Source: Alistipes onderdonkii (GTDB lineage Bacteria > Bacteroidota > Bacteroidia > Bacteroidales > Rikenellaceae). Taken from it: 64,000 nucleotides of DNA. The stretch covers positions 1,674,001 through 1,738,000 of the forward strand of contig NZ_CP102251.1 in the NCBI RefSeq assembly GCF_025145285.1. Reading direction: 5' to 3'. Below, one piece after another: positions 34,416 through 43,241 of the stretch. How positions within the stretch are numbered: the first letter of the stretch is position 1; each line of letters begins with the position of its first letter. The notes under the pieces were generated by a model. That model had not been told where the DNA came from, made no database searches, and saw only the letters and a program-made list of their open reading frames with translations. Made by a program: the position numbers and the translations under genes.

Positions 34416-35243
34416 ATGAAACGCATTTTCCGTATATCGCTCTACGCGTTCCTGCTGCTCGCAGGCGCCGCCTGTACCCGCCACAAGATTATTCCCGATG
34501 AAAAGCTGGCGCAGATCTTCCACGATGCCTTCCTCACGAATGCCTATATCGGCGACGAGCGGGTCAATATCGACTCGCTGAACATCTACGAACCGATCTT
34601 CGCCCGCTATGGCTATACGACCCGTGATGTCTACTATACGATCGGCAACTTCTCGAAGCGCAAGAGTGCCCGCCTAGGTGACGTTGTCGAGATGGCGATC
34701 GAGAAACTCGAAACCGAGGGTAAATTTTACGACCGTGAGGTTGCCGTGCTCGACACGATCGACAACGTGGCCCGCCGTACCTTCACACGTACGGTCTATG
34801 CCGATTCGCTGATCCGTGTGGGGGCACTGCGCGATACGGCGCGCCTGCGGATCGCCGTCGACGTGCAGCCCGGCGAGTACGAACTGCGGCTCAAATACCT
34901 CGTCGACTCGCTCGACCGGAACGAGAAGGGGTTGCGGGGCGTCGTCTGGCTCGAAAACAGGGACGGCGGGCGCAGCAGTGTCTATTCCACGACGCTGCGC
35001 CGTAACCGGACGGAGAATTTCACCCGCCGTTTCACGGTCGACACCACCCATCGGCGCCTGCACTTGGATTTTCTGGATTTCCGCGAGAAGCCCCTGCGCC
35101 CCTCGGTGACGGTGACCGGCCTTGAGATCGACTACATCCCTTCGACGTCCGTTGCCGTCGACAGCCTTTACCAGCAACAACTCGACCTGCGAATCTTTGC
35201 CGATGAATTCCTCCGCGCAGCCATCCCGGCGGATAGCCTCTAA
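34416..35243 (+). CDS. DUF4296 lipoprotein
   Basis: A 275-residue lipoprotein with signal peptide and lipobox GAAC (Cys at about 20). The segment IIPDEKLAQIFHDAFLTNAY at about 25-45 is the DUF4296 signature, a Bacteroidetes-specific domain of unknown function; the helical part runs to about residue 85. The C-terminal 180 residues are beta-rich and unassigned. It starts two bases after the permease gene, and its 3' end overlaps the amidohydrolase start by 41 bases. Confidence 0.85.
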   Translation: MKRIFRISLYAFLLLAGAACTRHKIIPDEKLAQIFHDAFLTNAYIGDERVNIDSLNIYEPIFARYGYTTRDVYYTIGNFSKRKSARLGDVVEMAIEKLETEGKFYDREVAVLDTIDNVARRTFTRTVYADSLIRVGALRDTARLRIAVDVQPGEYELRLKYLVDSLDRNEKGLRGVVWLENRDGGRSSVYSTTLRRNRTENFTRRFTVDTTHRRLHLDFLDFREKPLRPSVTVTGLEIDYIPSTSVAVDSLYQQQLDLRIFADEFLRAAIPADSL

Positions 35244-36351
35244 CCTGCTTTGGACACCGCAGGGCCTGCTCCGCAATCCCCTGGTCGGGGTTGCGGCCGA
35301 CGGCCGTATCCTCTCCGTCGGGACGTGTCCCGAGCCCGACCGGAGTCCCGGCACCGAGTTTTATGCCGGGGTGCTCGCTCCGGGGCTGGTCAATGCCCAC
35401 TGTCACCTCGAACTCTCCTATTTGCTGGGGGTGATCCCCGAACGGTGCGGTTTTGCGGGGTTTGCCGGTACCATGTCGCAGGTGCGAGAACGCTTCTCCG
35501 CTGAACAGCGAGCACAAGCCGTCGAAGCCGCCGATGCCGCCATGTGGCAGGCCGGGATCGAAGCCGTAGGCGATATTTCGAACGGGGATGCCACTTTCGC
35601 CGTAAAATCGCGCAGCCGTATCGCCTACCGTACTTTTGTCGAGTTTTTCGGCCTGCGCGCCGCTTCGGCCGAGCACCTGCTGCCTCTGCTCCGCCATCCG
35701 CAAACCTCGCTGACCCCCCATTCGCTCTATTCGGTGCAGGATGCCCCCCTGCGTGCGATCGCAGCCCGGGGCGATGCCCCGCTTTCGATCCATTTCATGG
35801 AATCTCCCGGCGAAGCGGCGCTCTTCGAACACCGCGGCCCGCTGTGGGAGTGGTACGCGAAGGCCGGTTTCTCCTGCGATTTCCTGCATTACGGCTCCCC
35901 GGCCGAACGCCTCGTGGCCTGCGTGCCGCACGACCGCCGCGTGATCCTGGTGCATGACTGCTGCATAACGCAGCGCGATATAGATATCGTTATGGGACAT
36001 TTTACGGCGCCCGTATGGTGGTGCCTGTGCCCCCGTTCCAACCGCTATATATCCGGCCTCGAACCCCCTGTGGAGCTGTTACGCCGCAATCGCCTCAATA
36101 TTTGCCTCGGAACCGACTCGCTGGCTTCGAACGACCGGCTTTCGGTTTTCGAGGAAATGCGTATGTTCCCCGGCATTCCGCTTCCCGAACTGCTCGCATG
36201 GGCTGCCAGGGGCGGTGCACAGGCATTGGGAATGGAGGATGAATTCGGCGAAATAGCTCCCGGCCGTCGTTGTGGCCTCACGGTCGTTTCAGGGTTGGAT
36301 TACGACACGCTGTGCCTCACTCCGGCGTCGCAGATCCGCCGTATTCTCTGA
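35203..36351 (+). CDS. Amidohydrolase-family deaminase, possibly aminofutalosine deaminase
   Basis: A 382-residue metal-dependent hydrolase of the ATZ/TRZ/SAH-deaminase type. The ligands appear complete: HxH in NAHCHLELS, His and Glu in IHFMES, a His in VHDCC, and Asp in GTDSLASND. Enzymes of this subfamily deaminate purine-like compounds. Because the futalosine-pathway enzyme MqnA is encoded in the same window, 6-aminodeoxyfutalosine is a reasonable substrate guess, but this is inference. The start MNSSAQ at 35203 overlaps the DUF4296 gene; a longer upstream frame would be a shadow. The 3' end overlaps the convergent araC gene by 35 bases. Confidence 0.82.
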   Translation: MNSSAQPSRRIASNLLWTPQGLLRNPLVGVAADGRILSVGTCPEPDRSPGTEFYAGVLAPGLVNAHCHLELSYLLGVIPERCGFAGFAGTMSQVRERFSAEQRAQAVEAADAAMWQAGIEAVGDISNGDATFAVKSRSRIAYRTFVEFFGLRAASAEHLLPLLRHPQTSLTPHSLYSVQDAPLRAIAARGDAPLSIHFMESPGEAALFEHRGPLWEWYAKAGFSCDFLHYGSPAERLVACVPHDRRVILVHDCCITQRDIDIVMGHFTAPVWWCLCPRSNRYISGLEPPVELLRRNRLNICLGTDSLASNDRLSVFEEMRMFPGIPLPELLAWAARGGAQALGMEDEFGEIAPGRRCGLTVVSGLDYDTLCLTPASQIRRIL

Positions 36352-37258
36352 CCCGGATCTTTTTCCGAAGTCTTTCGCAATATTCTTTCGGGGAGAGTCC
36401 TTCCTGTCTTTTGAACATCCGGCTGAGATGCTGGGGATATTCGAATCCGAGTCCGTCCGCCACCTGTGCGATGGACGCCCCGGTTGCAAAGTCGCTTTTC
36501 GCCCGTTGGATAACATATTGACGAATGTAGTTGCTCGCCGTATCTCCGGTCGTCTTTTTTATCATATCGCCGAAATAGTTGGGAGACATACAGAGTTTGT
36601 CGGCGCAATATTGTACGGTCGGGATGCCGAGCGTCAACTGGGTCTTCTCCTCGTAATAATCACGCAGCAAGCTGTCGAATTTCATGAGTATATCCGAGTT
36701 TTCCAGCTTTCGGGTAATGAACTGCCGGTTGTAGAAACGCTGGCAGAAGTTCAGCATCAGTTCTATATATCCCACGATAATGGCGTTCTGGAGTTCGTCG
36801 GGCCTTTTCTGAAGTTCGTCCCGGATTTGCCGCATCAGCAAGACGAATATATCGTGTTCTTCGTCGGTCATGTGCAGGGCTTCATTGACACGGTAATCGA
36901 AAAAGGAGTAATTCTTTATGGCCTTTTCCAGATGGGTCGCGTGCAGCAGGTCGGGATGAAAAAGCAACGCCCATCCCGTCAGCATCACCTGTTCGCCGTT
37001 ATCCTCCTTCCCTCCTATCTGGCCGGGAGCCACGCAGATGACGGTTCCTTTCTTGTAGTCGTATTTGCCGCATCCGTATGCCAGATCTATTTCCGCTTCA
37101 TCGTGAAAGAAGATTCCGTACACGCTGTAATTGTTCAGGCTGTGACGGACGGGGGACACTTCTGCGTAATCGATGACACTGACCAGCGGATGGCGGTCGG
37201 TGTGCCCGACATAGCGGCTGTAATCGCCTACATTTCGTATCTTCATAATCTTAGCCAT
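36317..37258 (-). CDS. AraC-family transcriptional regulator 1
   Basis: A 313-residue regulator with a ligand-sensing N-terminal domain (about 1-190) and two helix-turn-helix motifs of the AraC type at the C-terminus (about 215-300), including YCADKLCMSPNYFGDMIK and GFEYPQHLSRMFKRQ. It is paralogous to the regulator at 42322-43218: both begin MxxIMKI, share HPLVSVI nearby, and share RFYNRQFITR-like and HTH segments. That shared start fixes the ATG at 37256-37258. It is divergent from the small gene and aldo/keto reductase operon, which it may control. Confidence 0.92.
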   Translation of the reverse strand: MAKIMKIRNVGDYSRYVGHTDRHPLVSVIDYAEVSPVRHSLNNYSVYGIFFHDEAEIDLAYGCGKYDYKKGTVICVAPGQIGGKEDNGEQVMLTGWALLFHPDLLHATHLEKAIKNYSFFDYRVNEALHMTDEEHDIFVLLMRQIRDELQKRPDELQNAIIVGYIELMLNFCQRFYNRQFITRKLENSDILMKFDSLLRDYYEEKTQLTLGIPTVQYCADKLCMSPNYFGDMIKKTTGDTASNYIRQYVIQRAKSDFATGASIAQVADGLGFEYPQHLSRMFKRQEGLSPKEYCERLRKKIRVREYGGSATPE

Positions 37259-37285
37259 AGCATATGCAAGATTGGTATCTATGGA

Positions 37286-37293
37286 CAAAAATA
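37286..37293 (-). promoter_or_regulatory. -7 element for AraC regulator 1
   Basis: On the minus strand this reads TATTTTTG, matching TAnnTTTG, 27 bases upstream of the chosen ATG. It overlaps a rarer in-frame TTG start, arguing against that start. Confidence 0.5.
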
Positions 37294-37391
37294 CACTATT
37301 TCAATCAAATAGCCGAATGTCTATGAGCCAAAATCAGTAAAAAAGGTATGAACTTCCCACTTATCGTTACGCCCGCTTGGGTGTGATACGC

Positions 37392-37399
37392 TAACTTTG
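37392..37399 (+). promoter_or_regulatory. -7 element for the first exported-reductase operon
   Basis: TAACTTTG is a perfect TAnnTTTG, 19 bases before the small gene at 37419. Just upstream, GTTACGCCC and GGGTGTGATAC (about 37366-37390) form an imperfect inverted repeat that could be an operator. Confidence 0.6.
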
Positions 37400-37418
37400 C
37401 ATTATCAAAAAAAGGATC

Positions 37419-37634
37419 ATGAATAAACGGATAGACATTCCCTCCGAATTGTATGAGGATGAAGTGGTCTGCTTTCTTGCAGACCGTTATCATACTACTG
37501 CGAGGAAAGTGGTGCAATGTTTTCTTGCACAGACCGGATGTACCCCTGACGAGGATATATCCCTTTCGGATTTCCGTTTGGAAGACAACGAGATGGAAAT
37601 ATTGCGGGGATTGACCCGCGTGCATCATTCATGA
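37419..37634 (+). CDS. Small acidic protein ahead of the reductase operon, function unknown
   Basis: A 71-residue protein (MNKRIDIPSELYEDEVVCFL at the start) with a short helical pattern, two Cys and an acidic C-terminal half (EDISLSDFRLEDNEMEIL). No family is recognised. It lies directly behind a perfect promoter and 13 bases before the Tat-exported reductase gene, so it is the first cistron of that operon. A role as a small regulator is possible but unsupported. Confidence 0.65.
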   Translation: MNKRIDIPSELYEDEVVCFLADRYHTTARKVVQCFLAQTGCTPDEDISLSDFRLEDNEMEILRGLTRVHHS

Positions 37635-37647
37635 AAAATTTGAAACT

Positions 37648-38772
37648 ATGGACAGGAGAAACTTTTTGAAAATGTCATCCATGACGGCACTGTTGGCAGC
37701 CGGAGAGTGGACGGGATTGTCCAAAGTTTTTGCGCAAACCCCGTCGCCGCCGAAAAACGGACGTTCAAACGACGTTGTCCCGTCGAACGGTATGGAACAC
37801 CGACAGATAGGAGGTTTGGATGTATCGTCCATCGGGCTCGGCTGCCTGCCGATGGCCGGTTACTATGGCGGTAAGTACGACAAGCAGGACATGATAGCGC
37901 TGATTCGTCGCGCCTACGACAGAGGCGTGACCTTTTTCGATACGGCGGAAGTATACGGGCCATACACCAGCGAGGAATGGGTGGGCGAAGCCCTCGCCCC
38001 CTTCCGGGACAAGGTGAAGATCGGCACGAAATTCGGTTTCGGGGTCGAGGAGAGGCAACCGACGGCGTTGAACAGCCGTCCCGGCCATATCCGCCGTGCG
38101 GTGGAAGGCTCGCTGCGCAGGTTGCGTACCGACCGCATCGACCTGCTGTACCAGCACCGTGTCGATCCCAATGTCCCGATGGAGGATGTGGCCGGGACGG
38201 TAAAGGATTTGATGCAGGAGGGCAAAGTGCTGCATTGGGGCATGTCGGAAGCAAGCGCCCGCTCCATTCGCCGCGCCCATGCGGTATGTCCCGTGTCGGC
38301 CGTGCAAAGCGAATATGCCATCTGGTGGCGCGAGCCGGAAACGAAGATATTCCCGACACTTGAAGAACTGGGCATCGGTTTTGTCCCGTATTGCCCGTTG
38401 GGGCGGGCTTTCCTTACGGGAGTGATTGACGAGAATAGCCGTTTTTATCAAGGAGACCGCCGGTGGAACCTGCCTCAGTTTACGCCCGAAGCGTTGAAAC
38501 ACAATATGCCGCTTGTATCTCTTGTCCGCCGATGGGCAGAGCGCAAAGGCGTGACCCTCGCGCAGTTCGCCCTCATATGGATGCTTTCGCGCAAGTCGTG
38601 GATAGCTCCGATACCCGGCACGACTAACCCTGGCCACCTCGATGATTTTCTGGGTGCCGGCAATATCCGCCTCACGTCCCGTGAAATGGAAGAATTCGAC
38701 AGGGAATATGCGAAGATCGACCTGATGGGACACCGTGCCGATCCGTTTACCGAAAGCCAAATCGACAAATAA
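37648..38772 (+). CDS. Tat-exported aldo/keto reductase 1
   Basis: A 374-residue aldo/keto reductase with a twin-arginine signal (MDRRNFLKMSSMTALLAAG). The mature domain (about 50-374) has the AKR tetrad: Asp in FFDTAEVYG, Tyr in the same block, Lys in GTKFGFG and His in YQHRVDPN. PIPGTTNPGHLDD is the conserved cofactor-binding loop. AKRs reduce carbonyl groups with NADPH; Tat export suggests that the folded enzyme travels with its cofactor to the periplasm. It is paralogous to the reductase at 43680-44864. It is followed after eight bases by a flavodoxin lipoprotein gene. Confidence 0.93.
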   Translation: MDRRNFLKMSSMTALLAAGEWTGLSKVFAQTPSPPKNGRSNDVVPSNGMEHRQIGGLDVSSIGLGCLPMAGYYGGKYDKQDMIALIRRAYDRGVTFFDTAEVYGPYTSEEWVGEALAPFRDKVKIGTKFGFGVEERQPTALNSRPGHIRRAVEGSLRRLRTDRIDLLYQHRVDPNVPMEDVAGTVKDLMQEGKVLHWGMSEASARSIRRAHAVCPVSAVQSEYAIWWREPETKIFPTLEELGIGFVPYCPLGRAFLTGVIDENSRFYQGDRRWNLPQFTPEALKHNMPLVSLVRRWAERKGVTLAQFALIWMLSRKSWIAPIPGTTNPGHLDDFLGAGNIRLTSREMEEFDREYAKIDLMGHRADPFTESQIDK

Positions 38773-38780
38773 ATTTGTTT

Positions 38781-39833
38781 ATGAAAAAGATACGACTGGT
38801 CTCATTTTTACTGGTTGCCGTCCTTTCGACGGTAGCCTGCGGCAGTTCCGATCGTGAGCCGTTCACCCCCGGACAACCCGAAACGCCCGAACAGCCGGGT
38901 GGCGACGACAATGGAGAACCCGATACGCCTGCTCTCGGCGGTAACGGTCGCTATCTGGTGCTTTACGCTTCGCGCACGAACAATACCGGGCGTGTGGCGC
39001 AACTGATTCAGACGACGCTCGGCTGCGACCTGCTGGAAGTCGAGCCGGAAACGCCTTACGATAACGACTATAATGCCATGTTGGAACGCTCTCAGGAAGA
39101 ACTGGCGGCCATCCGGCAAGGCGATTATCCGCCCGTCAAGACTACTGTTGAAAATTTCGATGACTATGATATGATATTTTTCGGTTACCCGATCTGGCAC
39201 GGCAGTATGGCAACGCCGATGCAGACGTTCCTGCACGGGCATGCCTCGAAGCTTGCCGGGAAGCGGATAGCCTTGTTCGCCACAAGCGGGAGCAGTGGAA
39301 TTTCCACATCGGTCAGCGAGGCCCGCAGCCTTTGCCCCGATGCCACACTTATGGAACACACATTATTATTGACATCTTCAACACTGTCACAAATGACAAC
39401 CCGTGTACCTGCATGGCTTGAAGAAATAGGAGCAAACCGGGAAGAGCAGGACAAGCCTGATGCACCGGATGCAACCTCTTTGAAAATGAATATCACGGTC
39501 GGTGACCGCACGCTCACTGCCACAATGGAGGACAATGCCGCAGGCAGGGATTTCCTGTCCCGGCTTCCGCTTGAGATTACGCTGAACGACTACAACGGCA
39601 CGACTGAGAAAATCTTCTATCCCGATCCGGCTTTGACGACGGAAGGCGTCACGCGCGGTTGTGCCCCCACGCCCGGCGACATCACGATTTATGCGCCGTG
39701 GGGTAACGTGGCCATTTTCTGCAAAAACTGGTCGCACAGCAGCGACCTGATTAAAATAGGCCGCATCGACGGCGACGGGATCGACGCCCTGAGCATCGGC
39801 GGCGATATTCGCGTGAAAATAGAGCGACTGTAA
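38781..39833 (+). CDS. Lipoprotein: flavodoxin domain plus cyclophilin-like domain
   Basis: A 350-residue lipoprotein with lipobox TVAC (Cys20) and a Pro/Glu/Asp-rich linker (about 25-55). A flavodoxin-like domain follows at about 57-215; its FMN phosphate loop reads YASRTNNTGRVAQLI, and FFGYPIWHGSMATPM is typical of the FMN-binding flavodoxin_4 group. Residues about 235-345 (LKMNITVGDRTLTATM to YAPWGNVAIF) match the bacterial cyclophilin_like domain, which does not imply isomerase activity. An in-frame TTG six bases upstream is not used. The protein would be an envelope-tethered electron carrier or FMN enzyme. Confidence 0.88.
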   Translation: MKKIRLVSFLLVAVLSTVACGSSDREPFTPGQPETPEQPGGDDNGEPDTPALGGNGRYLVLYASRTNNTGRVAQLIQTTLGCDLLEVEPETPYDNDYNAMLERSQEELAAIRQGDYPPVKTTVENFDDYDMIFFGYPIWHGSMATPMQTFLHGHASKLAGKRIALFATSGSSGISTSVSEARSLCPDATLMEHTLLLTSSTLSQMTTRVPAWLEEIGANREEQDKPDAPDATSLKMNITVGDRTLTATMEDNAAGRDFLSRLPLEITLNDYNGTTEKIFYPDPALTTEGVTRGCAPTPGDITIYAPWGNVAIFCKNWSHSSDLIKIGRIDGDGIDALSIGGDIRVKIERL

Positions 39834-39848
39834 AACCACTATAATATT

Positions 39849-40409
39849 ATGACCATCGAAGATTTCAAAAATTATGTAAAGACGGGACAGGCCCTCGATA
39901 CGGAGGAAATACACCGTTTCATGGACGAGATGAGCGACGAGGCTCGTCGTGTCACCTTCCGGCTGAATACGGCTTACCATACGCCGGACGAGGTGCGGGG
40001 ATTGCTCTCCGAACTATTCGGCTGCCGAGTGCCGCAGTCGCTCCGCGTTTTCCCGCCGTTCTATGCCGATTTCGGCAAAAATATCAGTATGGGTGAGAAT
40101 GTGTTTGTCAACGCCTGCTGCCATTTTCAGGATCACGGCGGGGTGACGATAGGCGACGGATGCCAAATCGGGCATAATGTAGTGTTTGCCACGCTCAACC
40201 ACGGGCTTTCGCCCGAAAAGCGCAAATCCACCTGCCCCGCACCCATCGTACTCGGGAAAAATGTCTGGGTAGGCTCGAATGCGACTATACTGCAAGGCGT
40301 AACCATCGGCGACAATGCCGTCGTCGCAGCGGGAGCGGTCGTGACGAAAGACGTGGCGGCGAATACGATCGTGGGCGGTGTCCCGGCAAAGTTTATCAAG
40401 GCAATCTGA
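39849..40409 (+). CDS. Left-handed beta-helix acetyltransferase (maltose O-acetyltransferase type)
   Basis: A 186-residue hexapeptide-repeat acyltransferase. The N-terminal cap (about 1-55) is followed by hexapeptide turns from GKNISMGENVFVN to IVLGKNVWVGSNATILQGV, ending in VVGGVPAKFIKAI-like sequence. The catalytic His appears in LNHG near residue 118. Such enzymes acetylate sugars or small molecules in the cytoplasm. It is the only protein of the first half-island without an export signal. A truncated relative lies at 43260-43433. Confidence 0.9.
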   Translation: MTIEDFKNYVKTGQALDTEEIHRFMDEMSDEARRVTFRLNTAYHTPDEVRGLLSELFGCRVPQSLRVFPPFYADFGKNISMGENVFVNACCHFQDHGGVTIGDGCQIGHNVVFATLNHGLSPEKRKSTCPAPIVLGKNVWVGSNATILQGVTIGDNAVVAAGAVVTKDVAANTIVGGVPAKFIKAI

Positions 40410-40424
40410 CAAAAACGAGGCGAT

Positions 40425-41420
40425 ATGATAAGATCTATTTTAAGCGTGCTGCTCTTATCCGTTATGCTGTCATGCGGCACGACGGTGAAAGAGAGCCCGG
40501 ATGAACGTAATACGACTGAAATGGGAAAGAAAAATATCGGAAGTCTGCTGGCTCTCTATCCGAAACCGATGACGGTTGTGGGTGCCGAAGTCGAAGGAAA
40601 AGTGAACTGGCTCGTAGTGGGTCACACGGGAATTATCGGCCACGACCGGATACTCGTAAGTATGAGTAAAAGCCATTATACCAATCAGGGAATAAGGAAA
40701 TCGAAGAAACTATCCATCAATCTCGTAAGCCGCGGGATGCTGCCCAAAGCCGACTATGTGGGCAGCGTGAGCGGAGCGTCGGTCGATAAATCGGGAGTGT
40801 TCGAGTATCATATCGGTGAAAACGGTACGCCTGTCATCGACGCTTCTCCGCTCACAATGGAGTGCGAGGTCGTGGATGTCTACGAAACGGAGGGCTTCGA
40901 CAACTTTATCTGTTCCGTAGTCAATACCTATGCAGACCCCGATGTGCTCGGCAGCGACGGTAAGCCCGACTACACCCATTTGAAACCCGTGCTGTTCGAT
41001 TTTACGACCTATTCCTATCTTGCGACGGGAGAGGTGATCGGCAAGTGTCTGAACCTGGACAAACAGCCGGGCATGTGCGCCAAACTGCCGATGGCCTCCG
41101 ACGGCATTGTGCGGTTGTCGAAAGTCGAGGTTTATCCGGAATATCTCGAAGCCTATTTGGAGTATGCGACTCAAGTCGGCGAGGTTTCCTTGCGCACCGA
41201 GCCGGGAGTATTGACCATGTATGCAGTCCGCGAAAAGGAGAATCCTTGTATGGTGACCATTCTCGAAACCTACGCGAGCCGGGAGGCTTATGAAAAGCAT
41301 ATCGCCTCGGAACATTTTCAAAAATACAAACAGGGAACGCTGCATATGGTCAAGACGCTGGTGCTCTCCGACCAGATCCCGCTCGATCCGGCAAACAGAA
41401 TCAATAACTTCATCCAATAA
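40425..41420 (+). CDS. Lipoprotein: flavin reductase-like domain fused to ABM monooxygenase domain
   Basis: A 331-residue protein with signal peptide and lipobox MLSC (Cys17). Residues about 38-205 resemble a flavin reductase/split-barrel FMN-binding domain (LLALYPKPMTVVGAEV, then KSKKLSINLVS). Residues about 225-315 resemble an antibiotic biosynthesis monooxygenase (ABM) domain (VYPEYLEAYLEYATQ and YASREAYEKHIASEHF). The combination with a lipobox is unusual: it places FMN chemistry in the envelope. It lies between the acetyltransferase and CMD/cupin genes in the same operon. Confidence 0.82.
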   Translation: MIRSILSVLLLSVMLSCGTTVKESPDERNTTEMGKKNIGSLLALYPKPMTVVGAEVEGKVNWLVVGHTGIIGHDRILVSMSKSHYTNQGIRKSKKLSINLVSRGMLPKADYVGSVSGASVDKSGVFEYHIGENGTPVIDASPLTMECEVVDVYETEGFDNFICSVVNTYADPDVLGSDGKPDYTHLKPVLFDFTTYSYLATGEVIGKCLNLDKQPGMCAKLPMASDGIVRLSKVEVYPEYLEAYLEYATQVGEVSLRTEPGVLTMYAVREKENPCMVTILETYASREAYEKHIASEHFQKYKQGTLHMVKTLVLSDQIPLDPANRINNFIQ

Positions 41421-41431
41421 AAGAAACGATT

Positions 41432-42250
41432 ATGAACAGAATTCTTTTATTTTCAGTATTCAGCATTTTAACATTCAACGTTATGGCACAGGAAAAGATC
41501 GTACAAACGGCAGGGCGCAACCAGTTGGGGGAGTTCGCCCCGAAATTCGCGGAACTCAACGACGATGTCCTTTTCGGCGAGGTGTGGAGCCGCACCGACA
41601 AACTCGGCCTGCGTGACCGCAGCCTGGTTACGATCACATCGCTCGTCAGCCAGGGTATCACGGACAGCTCGCTGACATTCCATCTTCAGTCCGCGAAGAA
41701 TAACGGTATTACCCGCACGGAGATCGCCGAGATCATCACGCACATAGGGTTCTATGCGGGATGGCCTAAAGCGTGGGCGGCATTCCGCCTCGCCAAAGAC
41801 GTGTGGGCGGAAGATACTGCCGGAGAGGACGCCAGGGCGGCTTTCCAGCGCGAGATGATCTTTCCCATCGGCGAGCCCAACACGGCCTATGCACAATATT
41901 TTATCGGGAACAGCTACCTCGCATCGATTTCACGGGAGCAGGTGAACATTTCCAACGTTACCTTCGAGCCGCGTTGCCGCAACAACTGGCATATCCACCG
42001 TGCAGCGAAGGGCGGCGGCCAAATGCTTATCGGTGTTGCCGGCCGCGGCTGGTACCAGGAAGAGGGCAAGCCGGCGGTGGAGATTCTTCCCGGTACGGTC
42101 ATCCATATTCCCGCTAACGTAAAACATTGGCACGGCGCAGCGGCCGACAGCTGGTTTTCTCATCTGGCCTTCGAGGTGCCGGGCGAGAATACCTCCAATG
42201 AATGGTTGGAACCCGTAACCGATGCGCAGTATGACCGGCTCCCCGAATGA
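41432..42250 (+). CDS. Secreted carboxymuconolactone-decarboxylase-like plus cupin protein
   Basis: A 272-residue protein with a signal peptide ending at VMAQ. Residues about 30-125 form a CMD/AhpD-like helical domain (GLRDRSLVTITSLVSQGI, then EIAEIITHIGFYAGWPKA), but the CxxC of AhpD-type peroxidases is absent. Residues about 165-250 form a cupin with likely metal ligands in NWHIH and KHWH. Such two-domain proteins are known but their substrates are not established. It is the last gene of the first half-island. Confidence 0.88.
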   Translation: MNRILLFSVFSILTFNVMAQEKIVQTAGRNQLGEFAPKFAELNDDVLFGEVWSRTDKLGLRDRSLVTITSLVSQGITDSSLTFHLQSAKNNGITRTEIAEIITHIGFYAGWPKAWAAFRLAKDVWAEDTAGEDARAAFQREMIFPIGEPNTAYAQYFIGNSYLASISREQVNISNVTFEPRCRNNWHIHRAAKGGGQMLIGVAGRGWYQEEGKPAVEILPGTVIHIPANVKHWHGAAADSWFSHLAFEVPGENTSNEWLEPVTDAQYDRLPE

Positions 42251-42321
42251 GGGCCGGTTTTTTGCGTGCGAACTTGCGGAGCCGTCTGCTCGCGTAATGC
42301 ATCGGGCGGATGCGGGTAAAG

Positions 42322-43218
42322 TCAGTTCGCGGTTCGGTATTCATTCGGCGTGCATCCTGCCATTTTCTTGAACCAGCGGCTGAAATGCTGCGGATAAGGG
42401 AACCCCAATTCACAGGATATTTCGCTGATGGATTTCTTCGTGTCGATTACGCGCTCTTTGGCTGCGTCTAGCATTTTCTGCTGGATATGCTTCAGCGGGG
42501 ACATTCCGGTCTCCTTCTTCAATAAGTCCCCGAAATAGTTGGCCGAAAGACATAGTTTATCCGCACAATACTGTACCGAAGGCATCCCCTTTTCGGCCGG
42601 GGCATCCGATGCGAAATAATCATCCAGAAAGCCCTCGAAACGGGTCAGGATATCGTGGTTGGCATTTTCACGGGTGATGAACTGCCGGTCATAGAAGCGG
42701 ATGCAGTAGTCGAGCAGCAGTTTGACGTTGTCCACAATCAGCGGCTTGCTGTGCTTGTCGATGGGATATTGCAACTCCGTCCTTATCTTTTCCATACATT
42801 CGATTACGGTCTTGCGCTCCTGTTCCGAAAGATGCAGCGCTTCGTTGGCGTTATATGAAAAATAAGAGTATTCTTTCATCATACGGGCCAGCGGCGTTCC
42901 CCGCAAAAGCTCCGGATGGAAGGCCAGTATCCACCCTTCGGGTTGATGCAGCAATCCGTCGTCCTCCGATCCCATTACCTGACCGGGTGCAATGAAAAGA
43001 ATCGCTCCCCGCTGGTAGTCGTAGGCGCTTTGCCCGTATTTGAGCTGTCCGCAAATCGTGTCTTTCAGCAATATGGCATATACATTATATAATTTCCGGC
43101 AGTAATACAGGGGTTTCCCCCTGCTTCCCTCGATAACGCTGACCAGAGGATGCAGCGTCTCCACGCCGAAATAGTCGTTGTATTGCTGAATGGTGTCGAT
43201 TTTCATTATTTCATTCAT
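42322..43218 (-). CDS. AraC-family transcriptional regulator 2
   Basis: A 298-residue AraC-type regulator, paralogous to the one at 36317-37258. The two align from the first residues (MNEIMKI versus MAKIMKI) and share HPLVSVI, RFYDRQFITR-like and YCADKLCLSANYFGDLLK segments. The C-terminal double HTH ends in the typical GFPYPQHFSRWFKK. The ATG at 43216-43218 is chosen because a -7 element lies 24 bases upstream; a longer upstream frame would cross it. It is divergent from the reductase/hydrolase pair. Confidence 0.92.
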   Translation of the reverse strand: MNEIMKIDTIQQYNDYFGVETLHPLVSVIEGSRGKPLYYCRKLYNVYAILLKDTICGQLKYGQSAYDYQRGAILFIAPGQVMGSEDDGLLHQPEGWILAFHPELLRGTPLARMMKEYSYFSYNANEALHLSEQERKTVIECMEKIRTELQYPIDKHSKPLIVDNVKLLLDYCIRFYDRQFITRENANHDILTRFEGFLDDYFASDAPAEKGMPSVQYCADKLCLSANYFGDLLKKETGMSPLKHIQQKMLDAAKERVIDTKKSISEISCELGFPYPQHFSRWFKKMAGCTPNEYRTAN

Positions 43219-43241
43219 AATCCGATCGTCTTTATTTATTG

